Source of the DNA: Fastidiosipila sanguinis
GTDB taxonomy: Bacteria; Bacillota; Clostridia; Saccharofermentanales; Fastidiosipilaceae
Direction of reading: 5' to 3'
DNA length: 64,000 nt
Assembly: GCF_002998295.1 (NCBI RefSeq)
Contig: NZ_CP027226.1
Location: 744,001-808,000, forward strand
Each line of letters starts with the position of its first letter. Positions within the stretch are counted from its first letter, which is position 1. Below are positions 19,495 to 28,646 of the stretch, piece by piece. The translations under genes and the position numbers were made by a program. A model generated the notes under the pieces. The model ran no database searches and was not told the DNA's origin. It worked only from the letters and a program-made list of their open reading frames with translations.

Positions 19495-19983
19495 CTATTT
19501 TTCAACAGTAAAAAGCTCGTCAGAAAAATCAATATTCTCTTTATTATTTATTTGGATAGATTTTAACTCAGCTGAATTAGTAATAATTACTGGAGTTACG
19601 CTAGAGTATCCCTTTTCATGAATCAAGTCTGCATCAAATTCTAATAGCAATTCACCTTGTTTTACTTTGTCACCTTGAGCTACATGAGCCTTGAAACCTT
19701 CACCATTCATCTCAACTGTATTAATTCCAACATGGATTAATACTTCTACTCCCTCAGCATTTATTAGACCAATAGCATGATTAGTCGGAAACAAAGTTAC
19801 AACTTCCCCATCAAACGGAGCTTTGACAAGATTCTCGCTAGCTTCAATTCCTACACCATCTCCCATCATTCCAGACGAAAATACTGGATCCGGAATTTCA
19901 TTAAGTTTTACTACTTTACCTTGTAGTGGTGCAAAAACTTCAATTTCATTTTTCTTATTGAATAAATTTCCTAAAAAACTCAT
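19495..19983 (-). CDS. PTS glucose-type IIA protein
   Basis: A 162-residue stand-alone IIA domain. It carries the two active-site histidines, His69 (PTNHAIGL) and His84 (LIHVGINTVEMNG, the phosphorylated one by analogy with E. coli His90). It accepts phosphate from HPr and passes it to a membrane EIIBC, which is not encoded here. First gene of the unit, 18 bases before nanE. Calling it crr would imply E. coli-type regulation, which I cannot support. Confidence 0.93.
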   Translation of the reverse strand: MSFLGNLFNKKNEIEVFAPLQGKVVKLNEIPDPVFSSGMMGDGVGIEASENLVKAPFDGEVVTLFPTNHAIGLINAEGVEVLIHVGINTVEMNGEGFKAHVAQGDKVKQGELLLEFDADLIHEKGYSSVTPVIITNSAELKSIQINNKENIDFSDELFTVEK

Positions 19984-20137
19984 AATATACCTCTTCTATT
20001 AAACTATTAAAATCCTTATTTATTCTCTCATATTTTAAGTAGAAATACAGCATATTTAGGTAATAAGTTAATATAAAACTAAGATTTAACTATGATTTAA
20101 TCTAGATTTATAAAAAAGAAAAATAAACTTTTAAATG

Positions 20138-20163
20138 AAACCTTACATATCCTTGTAAGATTT
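20138..20163 (-). terminator. Terminator after the small HTH gene
   Basis: A 10-bp stem (AAACCTTACA / TGTAAGATTT, one wobble pair) with a TATCCT loop overlaps the first bases downstream of, and part of, the HTH gene stop region. Confidence 0.6.
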
Positions 20164-20164
20164 A

Positions 20165-20398
20165 TTATTTGCCCCTCTCGATTTTCAACGCTCCTTTTTC
20201 CAATCTAGAACCTTTAGGCTGGATTACCAAGTCATAGCCTAATACATCTAATATATCTATTAGTTCATTTGTCCTCATGCTATCTCTTTTTAGTCTTTGA
20301 TTTAATGCCTGTCTACTTACATCAAGTTCTCTACCTAAGCTTGCTTGTGTCATCCCTTGTTCTTCCATTATCGCTAAAATTGCCTTGCTTATTATCAT
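20165..20398 (-). CDS. Small helix-turn-helix (Cro/CI-like) DNA-binding protein
   Basis: A 77-residue protein. Residues about 6-55 form an HTH_3-like domain (MTQASLGRELDVSRQALNQRLKR), with a short beta-like tail (YDLVIQPKGS) and basic end. GAGGTG precedes the ATG. It is flanked by its own terminator, so it is probably monocistronic. The lack of an effector domain suggests a simple repressor or an antitoxin-like regulator; no toxin partner is adjacent. Confidence 0.75.
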   Translation of the reverse strand: MIISKAILAIMEEQGMTQASLGRELDVSRQALNQRLKRDSMRTNELIDILDVLGYDLVIQPKGSRLEKGALKIERGK

Positions 20399-20621
20399 TT
20401 TTTCGCACCTCAGAACTTTTCATTTACTTAAAGTATATCGTAACATCCTTAATTGCCAATTCTTTATTTACCTCTTTTCTAGATTATTATATAAATTTAA
20501 AAGATAAGTTAACCAGCGATAATTAAAAGGCCTAATATAATTAAGTTAATAATCAAATTAAGTAATTAAAGACAATGCTTGTGATTAATTCTGAAGCAAT
20601 ATTCGAAAATGAACAAAAATA
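20399..20621. other. AT-rich gap between HTH gene and tRNA cluster
   Basis: A stretch of 223 bases with no open frame of note. It presumably holds the HTH gene promoter on the minus strand; I see no convincing RNA structure. Confidence 0.5.
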
Positions 20622-20653
20622 AAAGCCAACAAACTTCTATGTTTGTTGGCTTT
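20622..20653 (-). terminator. Terminator of the tRNA-His/Gln/Lys cluster
   Basis: A perfect 13-bp stem (AAAGCCAACAAAC / GTTTGTTGGCTTT) with a 6-base loop lies four bases past the tRNA-Lys CCA. A T-containing run follows on the minus strand. Confidence 0.9.
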
Positions 20654-20657
20654 AAAC

Positions 20658-20733
20658 TGGTGACTCGTCAGGGACTCGAACCCTGGGCCCTCTGATTAAA
20701 AGTCAGATGCTCTACCGACTGAGCTAACGAGTC
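20658..20733 (-). tRNA. tRNA-Lys (anticodon TTT)
   Basis: A 76-base cloverleaf with acceptor arms GACTCGT/ACGAGTC. The anticodon loop is CTTTTAA (anticodon TTT), and CCA is encoded. Last of three tRNAs transcribed on the minus strand. Confidence 0.97.
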
Positions 20734-20734
20734 A

Positions 20735-20810
20735 TGGCTGGGATGGGAGGATTCGAACCTCCGACTGCATGAGTCAAAGTCATGTGCCTTAACCACTTGG
20801 CTACATCCCA
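20735..20810 (-). tRNA. tRNA-Gln (anticodon TTG)
   Basis: A 76-base cloverleaf with acceptor arms TGGGATG/CATCCCA. The anticodon loop contains TTG, and CCA is encoded. It lies one base from tRNA-Lys. Confidence 0.96.
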
Positions 20811-20815
20811 TTATA

Positions 20816-20893
20816 TGGGGTGAGATATGGGAGTTGAACCCACGGCCTCTGGTGCCACAAACCAGCGCTCTAACCAACTGAGCTAATCTCACC
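20816..20893 (-). tRNA. tRNA-His (anticodon GTG)
   Basis: Cloverleaf with anticodon GTG in loop TTTGTGG. Acceptor pairs are GTGAGAT/ATCTCAC with an encoded extra G at the -1 position facing C73, the tRNA-His identity element. CCA is encoded. First of the three-tRNA cluster. Confidence 0.96.
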
Positions 20894-21104
20894 AAGTCTC
20901 ACTCACAAGTTCAAAATCAATGAACTAAATGAAATGCACGAATCATTATATATATCAATTTTACATATGTCAAATTTTTTCTTAACTTTTTTAATTATTT
21001 TTTAATATTTTTTCTAAATGCTTTATTATCGGGCTTTTAAGCATATTTTACATCTGTTTTTTACCTCAAAAAGTTTAAAATTGTTAAATCTTTTAATAAA
21101 AGAG

Positions 21105-22244
21105 CTACCAAGACAACATTTCTTTTGTTAAAAGCCAATCTTTAACTTTAACATCATATTTATAACCTTGTAAGTTTCCACTCTTGGCTATAATTCTATG
21201 ACAAGGTATAAAAACTACTAAAGGATTATTGCTTAAAGCTTGCCCAACTGCCCTACTAAAACTATTAGGATTCAAATTACTATTACCCGTAATCTCTATG
21301 GCCAAATCTTCATAAGAGTAGACTGAACCATAAGGAATATTTCTAGTTTTTTCCCAAACTAATTTTTGAAAGCTTGTAAAATTATCAAAAACTATAGGAA
21401 GATCAAATTTTTTCCTTTTACCTGCAAAGTACTCTTCACTTTGTTGTACTGCATTTTTCAAACTAGCTGGTAAATTATTAAAATCTTTTTTATATTCTTT
21501 CATTGCAGTTGCATAATCTTTTAATAAATAGCCATTACAGTCTGCCAATTTATTATTAATGCATAATGATCTTAGGCTTATATCTTCCAAATATTCTGAA
21601 TAGTTAATAAATTTAGTTTGAGTAATTTTCTTCTCATTTCCATAAATAGCAAACACTGCTTGCTCAGTAGGGACAAATGCCCAGATAGACGGCCAATTGC
21701 TAAGCTTATCCATGATAAAAGTTTTCATCCAGACATTTCTATCCCCTTGGAATTTAGTACCGATATTAATACTGATATCACTTTCAATAAAACCTAATTC
21801 ATTGAAGTACTTAACTAAATCTTTATAGTAGTCTGGAATTTTTATATTAATTACTTGAACTTTGTCGTTATTAGCGATTAAGTCCAGAAAAGAATTAATA
21901 AAACCCTCATAATTTAAATGTTTATTTAGATTAGATTGAGGAATATAAACTTCAACACTAAGCTCACCTTTATTCAAGAAAAGTTGACTGCAAAATAAAT
22001 AGAGCAAATTTTCAGTAAAGATGTCACTTACTTCATCTAAATTAGATTTATTAGATCTCTCCTCTTCCCAAACAAAAGCTGAGTTTCTATTATCTTCTAA
22101 AAATCCAGATAAATTCGTTCTGACAGAGTTCGCACTCACTCTACCAGATGAGTTTTTCGCAAAAGCAGGCTCTTCTTCTCCAAAAGACTCATATAAATCC
22201 AAAGCATCTTTTAAATATAAATTTCTTAAATTATAATTACTCAT
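21105..22244 (-). CDS. Methylated-DNA-protein-cysteine methyltransferase with an N-terminal GNAT-like domain
   Basis: A 379-residue protein, over twice the usual Ogt length. The C-terminal 170 residues or so are an O6-alkylguanine DNA alkyltransferase: RNIPYGSVYSYEDLA, NSFSRAVGQALSNNP and the suicide cysteine Cys348 in IPCHRII. They repair O6-methylguanine by transferring the methyl group to the protein. Residues 1-165 look like a degenerate acetyltransferase: LRNLYLKDALDLYESF at the start, a central beta strand, then LGFIESD and a closing MKTFI. That part is inference from pattern, and no acetyl-CoA P-loop is obvious. It is divergent from the gene at 22347. Confidence 0.85.
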   Translation of the reverse strand: MSNYNLRNLYLKDALDLYESFGEEEPAFAKNSSGRVSANSVRTNLSGFLEDNRNSAFVWEEERSNKSNLDEVSDIFTENLLYLFCSQLFLNKGELSVEVYIPQSNLNKHLNYEGFINSFLDLIANNDKVQVINIKIPDYYKDLVKYFNELGFIESDISINIGTKFQGDRNVWMKTFIMDKLSNWPSIWAFVPTEQAVFAIYGNEKKITQTKFINYSEYLEDISLRSLCINNKLADCNGYLLKDYATAMKEYKKDFNNLPASLKNAVQQSEEYFAGKRKKFDLPIVFDNFTSFQKLVWEKTRNIPYGSVYSYEDLAIEITGNSNLNPNSFSRAVGQALSNNPLVVFIPCHRIIAKSGNLQGYKYDVKVKDWLLTKEMLSW

Positions 22245-22346
22245 TTTTACACTTTCTTTTTATTTTAACATTTTTAAAATAGCTAGACTCAAAATATATT
22301 TTAACTATAATTACATTATATAAGTTACTGGAAATGAGGGTGCTTA

Positions 22347-22988
22347 ATGCGTTTTAATAATTTACTTAACAGACTCGGAATGAATAAGATATATACAATG
22401 CTAGCTCTACTTATACTTACCATTATAATTAGTTTACTACTACTTCTTGGTTTAGCATTTAAAGAAAAAAAAGCTTACGAAATTCTAGAAGATTACCTTA
22501 AACATTTGCAAACTGCAGACTATAATGAGGCAGTTAAATTAATTAATGTAGATAAACAAGATAATTGGCAAAATGAATTCTATAAATTTTCCAAGGACTC
22601 TTCAGCCAATGCTCAACTAGAACAAAAATTCATCCAAAATACTAAGCTTGAATTAATATCAGAATCTACGGTTGATCCTGATAACTTAATTCTTAAAGTT
22701 AAAGTAATTCATAATGATGGTCCCAAAATATTACAAAGCATTTCAGAGGATATGCAAGATGCCAAAATTGATGTTACTGATCCTGAAGTCGTGCGAACTG
22801 GTGAATCCAAGGAAGATATGCTTAAATACTATGCGCTTGACAATATAGAGGCTTATAAAAATATCAAAAGCTCTAATGAGATTACAATTGAAATGCGTAA
22901 GAAAAATAAATTATTTAAAACTGAATGGCTTATTTACCCTAATGATGAATTTCATAAATTAGCTTACGGTAATATTAGTTCAGATTAA
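22347..22988 (+). CDS. Single-pass membrane-anchored protein, function unknown
   Basis: A 213-residue protein with a basic N-terminus and one strong hydrophobic segment (about 17-38), then a soluble domain probably outside the cell. The region after the anchor (YEILEDYLKHLQTADYNEAVKLI) resembles the start of NTF2-like/DUF4878-type domains in lipoproteins; this is a loose resemblance. GAGGGTG precedes the ATG. It stands alone, divergent from ogt and convergent with the GH92 gene across a terminator. Confidence 0.65.
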   Translation: MRFNNLLNRLGMNKIYTMLALLILTIIISLLLLLGLAFKEKKAYEILEDYLKHLQTADYNEAVKLINVDKQDNWQNEFYKFSKDSSANAQLEQKFIQNTKLELISESTVDPDNLILKVKVIHNDGPKILQSISEDMQDAKIDVTDPEVVRTGESKEDMLKYYALDNIEAYKNIKSSNEITIEMRKKNKLFKTEWLIYPNDEFHKLAYGNISSD

Positions 22989-23022
22989 TTATTATGAGCA
23001 GCTATAATCAAATCACATAAGC

Positions 23023-23051
23023 AAAAAGCACTGATATAATCAGTGCTTTTT
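23023..23051. terminator. Bidirectional terminator between convergent genes
   Basis: A perfect 13-bp stem (AAAAAGCACTGAT / ATCAGTGCTTTTT) with an ATA loop carries an A-run before it and T-run after it. It serves the plus-strand anchored protein and the minus-strand GH92 gene. Confidence 0.92.
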
Positions 23052-23081
23052 TACTGTATTATCTAATAAAATTTCAAAATC

Positions 23082-25346
23082 TTATTCTTCAATAAAATCT
23101 TTTAAAGATTTTGGTCTAAGCTCGGATTTTACTTTTCTTAAGCTTGGAAGAACAGCTAATTCTTGTTCAATTACTGGGCCTTCCATTAACTCATCATAAG
23201 TAATAGCTAAATCTTCTCTTAGCTCGCCATTTACGTAACGTCTTCTTACAACATTAGTGTAATCATCAACAACATCTTGTTTGAAATGAATTGCATTACC
23301 ATCTGGTAAGTAAATCTTGGCATCATCCCAAATATTAATACCAAATACAAATTCATCTCCACCTGGACACACTTGGTACAAACCTAAGGAGCTTAACACG
23401 TACCATGAACCCATACTTCCATTGTCCTCATCGCCAGGGAAGCCTTCCATATCGTAACTGAATAAGTTTGTCAGCATTTGTTTTGTGACTAATTCACCTA
23501 AATTAGGATATCCTGTAAACATAAATAAGTATGGGAAATGGAAACTAGGCTGGTTTGAGATTGCCAATTGGCCAAAGTTTAAAATAGCCATTTCACTCAT
23601 TTCATGTATCTCGATTCCATAACTACCGATTTCAAATTCTGGTGTCTGGTTAATTAAATCCACCATAAATTCAGTAAACTCTTCGTCACCACCATACATC
23701 TCTATTAAGTCAGAGAAGTTATAAAATACACTTAAACTATTTTGCCAGGATGAACCCTCAGTATACTCTCCACCCCAACGATAGCTTGATACATTTACAA
23801 ACTCACCATTACTCTTTCTTGGTAACATTCTTTTCGCATCTGCTTGGAATAAGTTTCTATAGTTCAATGAATAGTTATAGTATTTTTCTGCAATATCATC
23901 TTTACCCAAAGCTTTAGCAACTTGTGCAATACAGAAATCACTATAAGCATAATCTTGAGTCTTATTAACTGATTCTCTTATATTAATATCACATGGGACA
24001 TAACCAAGTTTCCTATACTCTACACCACCTTCACGTCCCTCAAGGATATCTTCTCCTTGTTCTTCTGCAGAATAAATCATGTATTCTAAAATTTCTTCAG
24101 CTAACTCATCACTTACTAAACCTTTAACAACTGCATCAGCAATTACTGAGTCAACTGAACTTCCTGGCATTAGTCCCCTCTCATCTGGAGAAAGCCAACG
24201 TGGCAAGAACTTATCTTCTTTACCTACACTTAAAATTCCTTCAATGAAATCTTCTATTCTTTCTGGACAAATAAGAGAATATAATGGGTAGTTTGTTCTA
24301 AAGGTATCCCAGTATCCATTGCTTGTATAGAATGAGCCTGGTTCAACTTTTCCTGTATAAGGTGAAAAGTGAATCTTATCACCTTCTGAGTTAAACTCAT
24401 ATGCTTTATGTGGGAAAGTGGCACTTCTATATAAACAGGTGTAGAAAGTACGCAATTGCTCAAAATTTTGACTCTTAACTTCAATTCTACTTAAATAGTC
24501 TTCCCAGTCATCTGCAGCAACTAATTTAAACTCTTCATGATTTTCCGCAAAGTCCCCTACAAACAAGCCTAATTCCTTCATCTCTTGACGTTGATTTTCT
24601 TTAGCTTGCTCAACACTTATATTAGAACAGTTAAAGTTCATATGAATTGCTTCATCTTTAAAGTCAGTGCTTAACTTAAACCAGTACATCACTAAATCAT
24701 GACCAAAATCGTTGTACTCTGTTTGGCCAACTAACTCTAGATTAGTATCAAATTGCATAGCATAATGCATTTTATAATTAGAATATTTAGAACCAGCAAA
24801 CTGCTCGGTAAAACCTGTCAGCATACCTTGTTCTACTTGATTCATTTCAGAATTTTTACCTAAAGTTAGTGTGAAATAATAACTACGATCTATTGTATAG
24901 CTTCTATCTCTAGAGACTTCACAACTTGCCCCAAACTCAGTAGGTACTAAATCAATATTCAAACCATCTCTTAAGCGTCTATAACTCAAATTATGTGGTT
25001 TAAAAATACTTTTGTTTGGTCTATAAGAACTCATATTGTAATCTACTGCAATATGACCCTTCTCCATATTATTCAAAACAGTTTCTTCTTCTTCTGAATC
25101 TAAACCTATAAAGTTAAAGCTTATGAAGTTGAAGTCACCCATCCAAGGACTTGGTTGATGAGTCAATCTAATACCGTAATTGCTATGGTCACTACCATTA
25201 AAAAATCTAATATCATTATAGCGAGTTACCATAACAAAAGGATGTCTACCAAAAGGCAAAATTGTATAAGGAAGACAATTTCCCTTACTCAATCTATGTT
25301 GACTATTCGTACCTTGTCTTGTATCGACTAAATCTAGCAAACTCAT
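23082..25346 (-). CDS. Glycoside hydrolase family 92 alpha-mannosidase
   Basis: A 754-residue protein of the calcium-dependent GH92 family, which removes alpha-linked mannose. Family marks are an N-terminal beta-sandwich (DTRQGTNSQHRLSKGN, PFGRHPF), the catalytic-domain phrases YTEGSSWQNSL and ISNQPSFHFPYLF, and near the end FPGDEDNGSMGSWYVLSSLG followed by YQVCPGG. Most GH92 proteins are secreted, but no signal peptide is visible here, so it is probably cytoplasmic and acts on imported oligosaccharides. It follows the M16C peptidase gene by 18 bases and is likely in one transcript with it. Confidence 0.9.
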   Translation of the reverse strand: MSLLDLVDTRQGTNSQHRLSKGNCLPYTILPFGRHPFVMVTRYNDIRFFNGSDHSNYGIRLTHQPSPWMGDFNFISFNFIGLDSEEEETVLNNMEKGHIAVDYNMSSYRPNKSIFKPHNLSYRRLRDGLNIDLVPTEFGASCEVSRDRSYTIDRSYYFTLTLGKNSEMNQVEQGMLTGFTEQFAGSKYSNYKMHYAMQFDTNLELVGQTEYNDFGHDLVMYWFKLSTDFKDEAIHMNFNCSNISVEQAKENQRQEMKELGLFVGDFAENHEEFKLVAADDWEDYLSRIEVKSQNFEQLRTFYTCLYRSATFPHKAYEFNSEGDKIHFSPYTGKVEPGSFYTSNGYWDTFRTNYPLYSLICPERIEDFIEGILSVGKEDKFLPRWLSPDERGLMPGSSVDSVIADAVVKGLVSDELAEEILEYMIYSAEEQGEDILEGREGGVEYRKLGYVPCDINIRESVNKTQDYAYSDFCIAQVAKALGKDDIAEKYYNYSLNYRNLFQADAKRMLPRKSNGEFVNVSSYRWGGEYTEGSSWQNSLSVFYNFSDLIEMYGGDEEFTEFMVDLINQTPEFEIGSYGIEIHEMSEMAILNFGQLAISNQPSFHFPYLFMFTGYPNLGELVTKQMLTNLFSYDMEGFPGDEDNGSMGSWYVLSSLGLYQVCPGGDEFVFGINIWDDAKIYLPDGNAIHFKQDVVDDYTNVVRRRYVNGELREDLAITYDELMEGPVIEQELAVLPSLRKVKSELRPKSLKDFIEE

Positions 25347-25364
25347 ATTGTATCCTCCCTGAGT

Positions 25365-28256
25365 TTAAATATTAATTATTTCATCAAATAATTCTTTGTT
25401 ATTCTCTATAGCTTCAGCATTACCAATTACAACATAATTTCCATTATTTATTGTATTTGCTAAAACTTCACCATACTTTTGCATTTTCTCTAAATCAGTA
25501 TTTAAAGCGCTCTCTAAATCTCGCTTACGATCTTCATAAGTTTCTCCTGTTAAATGTTCTACATTAGCAAGATAGGTTAAACCTGTAGGATTTAAAACAG
25601 GATTAAAGTGATTAATTGCACCAATAATATACTCATCCAATGACTTTTTAGGAATTTCTAGATTTTTTAAATGATCTCCCAATGTATCGTAAATATCTAA
25701 TGTGTATTTGATATTTGGATCACGATAACTGCTAGCAATTACTTCCTTAAGCTTATTCATTTTAAGAGCATTACCATATGCTCCTCCTTTTGCTCTGATC
25801 ATATTGTGCATGTAGTCACTACTGATCATGGAAGTCATAACTACCATATCACCTTCGTAGTTTTCTTTATATTTTTCAAAACTTCCACCTTTAACTACAT
25901 AATTAACATTCGAATCAATCTTTATAGCTTCATTATATCTTCGTTGTCCCAATTCACGTTTAGCAGGAGTATAAACATCTTCAAATAGATTATCTACAAA
26001 AACTTCAGCATTATTTTTGAATTCTTTTATAGCTTTTTCTTCTGCACCCACAGTAATCAGTAAGTTGTTTTTGTTAAAAATAACTTTACTAATTTCAGAA
26101 AGTTTTTCAATCAAGGCATCTTTTTCAGATGAGAAGTTATCTACGATATTTTTTAGCACTTGATAGTAACTTACACCTTTAAGTTGCTCGTTAACATAAC
26201 CTGTTTCGTTTAACCTTGAACTTAATCTTAATGAAGCATATCTATTACCATTGCCAACAATACTTTCGTATTCATTAGATGCTTCCATATTTAATACCTC
26301 AAGTATTCTTTTCTCATCTTTAAAATCACTTGATAATAGAATCTCTGCTAAAACCTTGGTCCAATCATTAGCTTCAAGGTCAAGTGTTTTGGCAAAAACT
26401 TCAAATCTTAAATCAACTGTGTCGTCTATCTTAGTATAGACATTTGGATTATATGAGAAACCTCCTGAGGAAAGAGCAATTTTACTATCCAGGTCTGTAT
26501 ATTTATATGATTTTGTATTAACTGTACCTAGAAGATTGGATAAAATCCTTACATATGGTAAATCACAGCTGTCTATATGATTCAAATCAAAACTATAGAT
26601 AACATAATTTACTCCGCTTGTAACGACATGGTTTTCAATCACCGTATAATTATCATGCTCTTCAATATCATAATTCAACTTAGGAACGTCGACTTCAATA
26701 TCTTCTATATTCAAAGTAGGTATAGTAGCTTTCTTTTCGGGACTATCGTCTTGTTCTTGCCATTTATATAGTTCTTGATTTTTATTTACTAAATTCTCTA
26801 GATCTTCTTCACTAAGACTAGCTTTATACTCAGCTAATTCACTGCTTACTTCAGCATCTTTCTCAGCATTAAGACCCGGGATAGCTTTAGCAAGCATACT
26901 AACTTTATGTTTGTTGTCTAAGAATTTACTTTTAACTAAATTCTCCCATACATCAGATTCTAAAGACTCATTGAGGTGTTTTAATAGATCTGCATAGCGC
27001 AAACTGTTAATTGGATCATCTCCATATAACCAAGATTTTAATACTCTTGAGAAATAGTTGACGCCAGTATTGCTACCAGTATTCATTTCTTTCAAATTAA
27101 ACTCCAAACGATTAATAGAAGCTTGGAGTGCAGTTCTATCAATTTTTTCTTCTACTACTTTCTCTAGAGTCTTTTCAATTAATTCAGAAAACTTATTTGC
27201 ATTTTCCAAACTAGCATTGACTAAATATACTTTAACTGCATTCTCCTGATTACAATCACTATAGGCGAAATAATCTTCACCTAAGTTCTCAGCTTCAACA
27301 GCTAATCTTACGGGGGCAGATTGAGAATTAAATAAAGTATCCAATAAAATATTAATCATTGCATTTTCTTCATAATCTACAAAAGTATTAAAAGCTACTC
27401 CCCAGGCAGCATAGTTTTTATCTTGAGGATCTTCAGCTTTACCAATAGAGATTTCAATATTTTTCTCTACACTATTATTAAATTTAGGTTGAATTGGAAT
27501 TTCTGTATCTATTTCAATTTTATCGAAATTACTCAAGTATTCAGTATCTATGTATTGTAAAAACTCATCAATATCTAAGTCTCCATATAAATACATCTTA
27601 GAGTTTGCAGGATGATAATACTTTTTGTGGAAATTTAGATAATCTTCGATTTCAAGATCATATATAGTATAAGGATCACCACCAGATTCATATTTATAAG
27701 GTGTATCTGGGAAAAGTGCTCTGTCTAGCTCTTTATCAATTAAACTAATTGGAGATGAATAAACACCTCGCATCTCGCTAAATACAACACCTTTATACTC
27801 AATTGGATCTTCGACATTAGCTATATCATAACGCCAGCCTTCTTGTCTAAATATTTTCTCCTCATCATATATAGCTGGATAAAAAACAGCATCTAGGTAT
27901 ACATCCATTAAGTTTCTAAAATCTTGAATATTTCTAGATGCAATTGGATAAATAGTTTTGTCTGGATATGTTGAAGCATTTAAATAAGTAGCCATACTAC
28001 TTTGAACCAAATTCATAAAAGGTTCTTTTGTTTTATATTTTCTAGAACCAGCAAGCACTGCATGTTCAAGTATATGAGGTAGACCTGTATCATCGTAAGG
28101 TGGTGTTTTGAAACCAACACCAAAAGCCTTATTATCATCTTTTGCTTTTAAATAAAGCAGTTCAGCGCCAGATTTATCATGGATAAATTGAAATGATTCT
28201 ATATTTAATTCATCAATTTTTTCATGTTTTAGCAATGTAAAGCCAAACTTATTCAT
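25365..28256 (-). CDS. M16C-family zinc metallopeptidase (presequence-protease-like)
   Basis: A 963-residue protein of the insulinase superfamily with the inverted zinc motif HILEH (His61, Glu64, His65). The third ligand glutamate probably lies in the FSEMRGVYSSP region about 80 residues later. The length and the two-half organisation (second half without the zinc motif) match the M16C group, cytosolic peptide-degrading clamshell proteases. No signal peptide. It is second in a three-gene unit with a small membrane protein upstream and GH92 downstream. Confidence 0.92.
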   Translation of the reverse strand: MNKFGFTLLKHEKIDELNIESFQFIHDKSGAELLYLKAKDDNKAFGVGFKTPPYDDTGLPHILEHAVLAGSRKYKTKEPFMNLVQSSMATYLNASTYPDKTIYPIASRNIQDFRNLMDVYLDAVFYPAIYDEEKIFRQEGWRYDIANVEDPIEYKGVVFSEMRGVYSSPISLIDKELDRALFPDTPYKYESGGDPYTIYDLEIEDYLNFHKKYYHPANSKMYLYGDLDIDEFLQYIDTEYLSNFDKIEIDTEIPIQPKFNNSVEKNIEISIGKAEDPQDKNYAAWGVAFNTFVDYEENAMINILLDTLFNSQSAPVRLAVEAENLGEDYFAYSDCNQENAVKVYLVNASLENANKFSELIEKTLEKVVEEKIDRTALQASINRLEFNLKEMNTGSNTGVNYFSRVLKSWLYGDDPINSLRYADLLKHLNESLESDVWENLVKSKFLDNKHKVSMLAKAIPGLNAEKDAEVSSELAEYKASLSEEDLENLVNKNQELYKWQEQDDSPEKKATIPTLNIEDIEVDVPKLNYDIEEHDNYTVIENHVVTSGVNYVIYSFDLNHIDSCDLPYVRILSNLLGTVNTKSYKYTDLDSKIALSSGGFSYNPNVYTKIDDTVDLRFEVFAKTLDLEANDWTKVLAEILLSSDFKDEKRILEVLNMEASNEYESIVGNGNRYASLRLSSRLNETGYVNEQLKGVSYYQVLKNIVDNFSSEKDALIEKLSEISKVIFNKNNLLITVGAEEKAIKEFKNNAEVFVDNLFEDVYTPAKRELGQRRYNEAIKIDSNVNYVVKGGSFEKYKENYEGDMVVMTSMISSDYMHNMIRAKGGAYGNALKMNKLKEVIASSYRDPNIKYTLDIYDTLGDHLKNLEIPKKSLDEYIIGAINHFNPVLNPTGLTYLANVEHLTGETYEDRKRDLESALNTDLEKMQKYGEVLANTINNGNYVVIGNAEAIENNKELFDEIINI

Positions 28257-28267
28257 ATTACTCTCTC

Positions 28268-28564
28268 CTATTTATCTAATTTATTCTGTTGAATTATTAA
28301 TCTAAAAACTACAAAGATAAAAGCTAATATAAGTTCTATACCAAGAAATAAGTAAAATTTAGAAAAATCATTTCTACTTATTATTAAATCAAATAAAACT
28401 ATAGCAATAATTATCAAAACTACCTTCAGGAATTTAGCTAAAGAGCTATCCCAAAACGCAGAGTATTCACTTGGGTTCTTTGCTTTTGAAACCCTAGAAT
28501 TAGCTCTTCTTGGATTTTGTTTTGAACTACGTTTACTTGTGTTTGCATTAACTTTATTCGTCAT
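28268..28564 (-). CDS. Small two-helix membrane protein, unknown
   Basis: A 98-residue protein with a basic, Ser/Asn/Lys-rich N-terminus (1-35) and two hydrophobic segments (about 45-63 and 70-90). I do not recognise it. It is the first gene of the unit leading to the M16C peptidase (11 bases downstream) and divergent from rqcH across about 80 bases. Confidence 0.6.
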   Translation of the reverse strand: MTNKVNANTSKRSSKQNPRRANSRVSKAKNPSEYSAFWDSSLAKFLKVVLIIIAIVLFDLIISRNDFSKFYLFLGIELILAFIFVVFRLIIQQNKLDK

Positions 28565-28646
28565 TTTTTCACCTCTAGTTTATAATACTACCATATATTT
28601 ATTTATTAGATTAAACTTGTATTTGTTAATTTATGGAGAGAAACTT

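Noticed and set aside
20668-20895. Open frame across the Lys/Gln/His tRNA cluster
   Set aside because: It coincides with three well-formed tRNA genes and is not protein-coding.
28539-28646. 36-codon N-terminal extension of RqcH
   Set aside because: It overlaps the start of the divergent gene, is hydrophobic and unlike the family, and GGAGAG lies before the later ATG.
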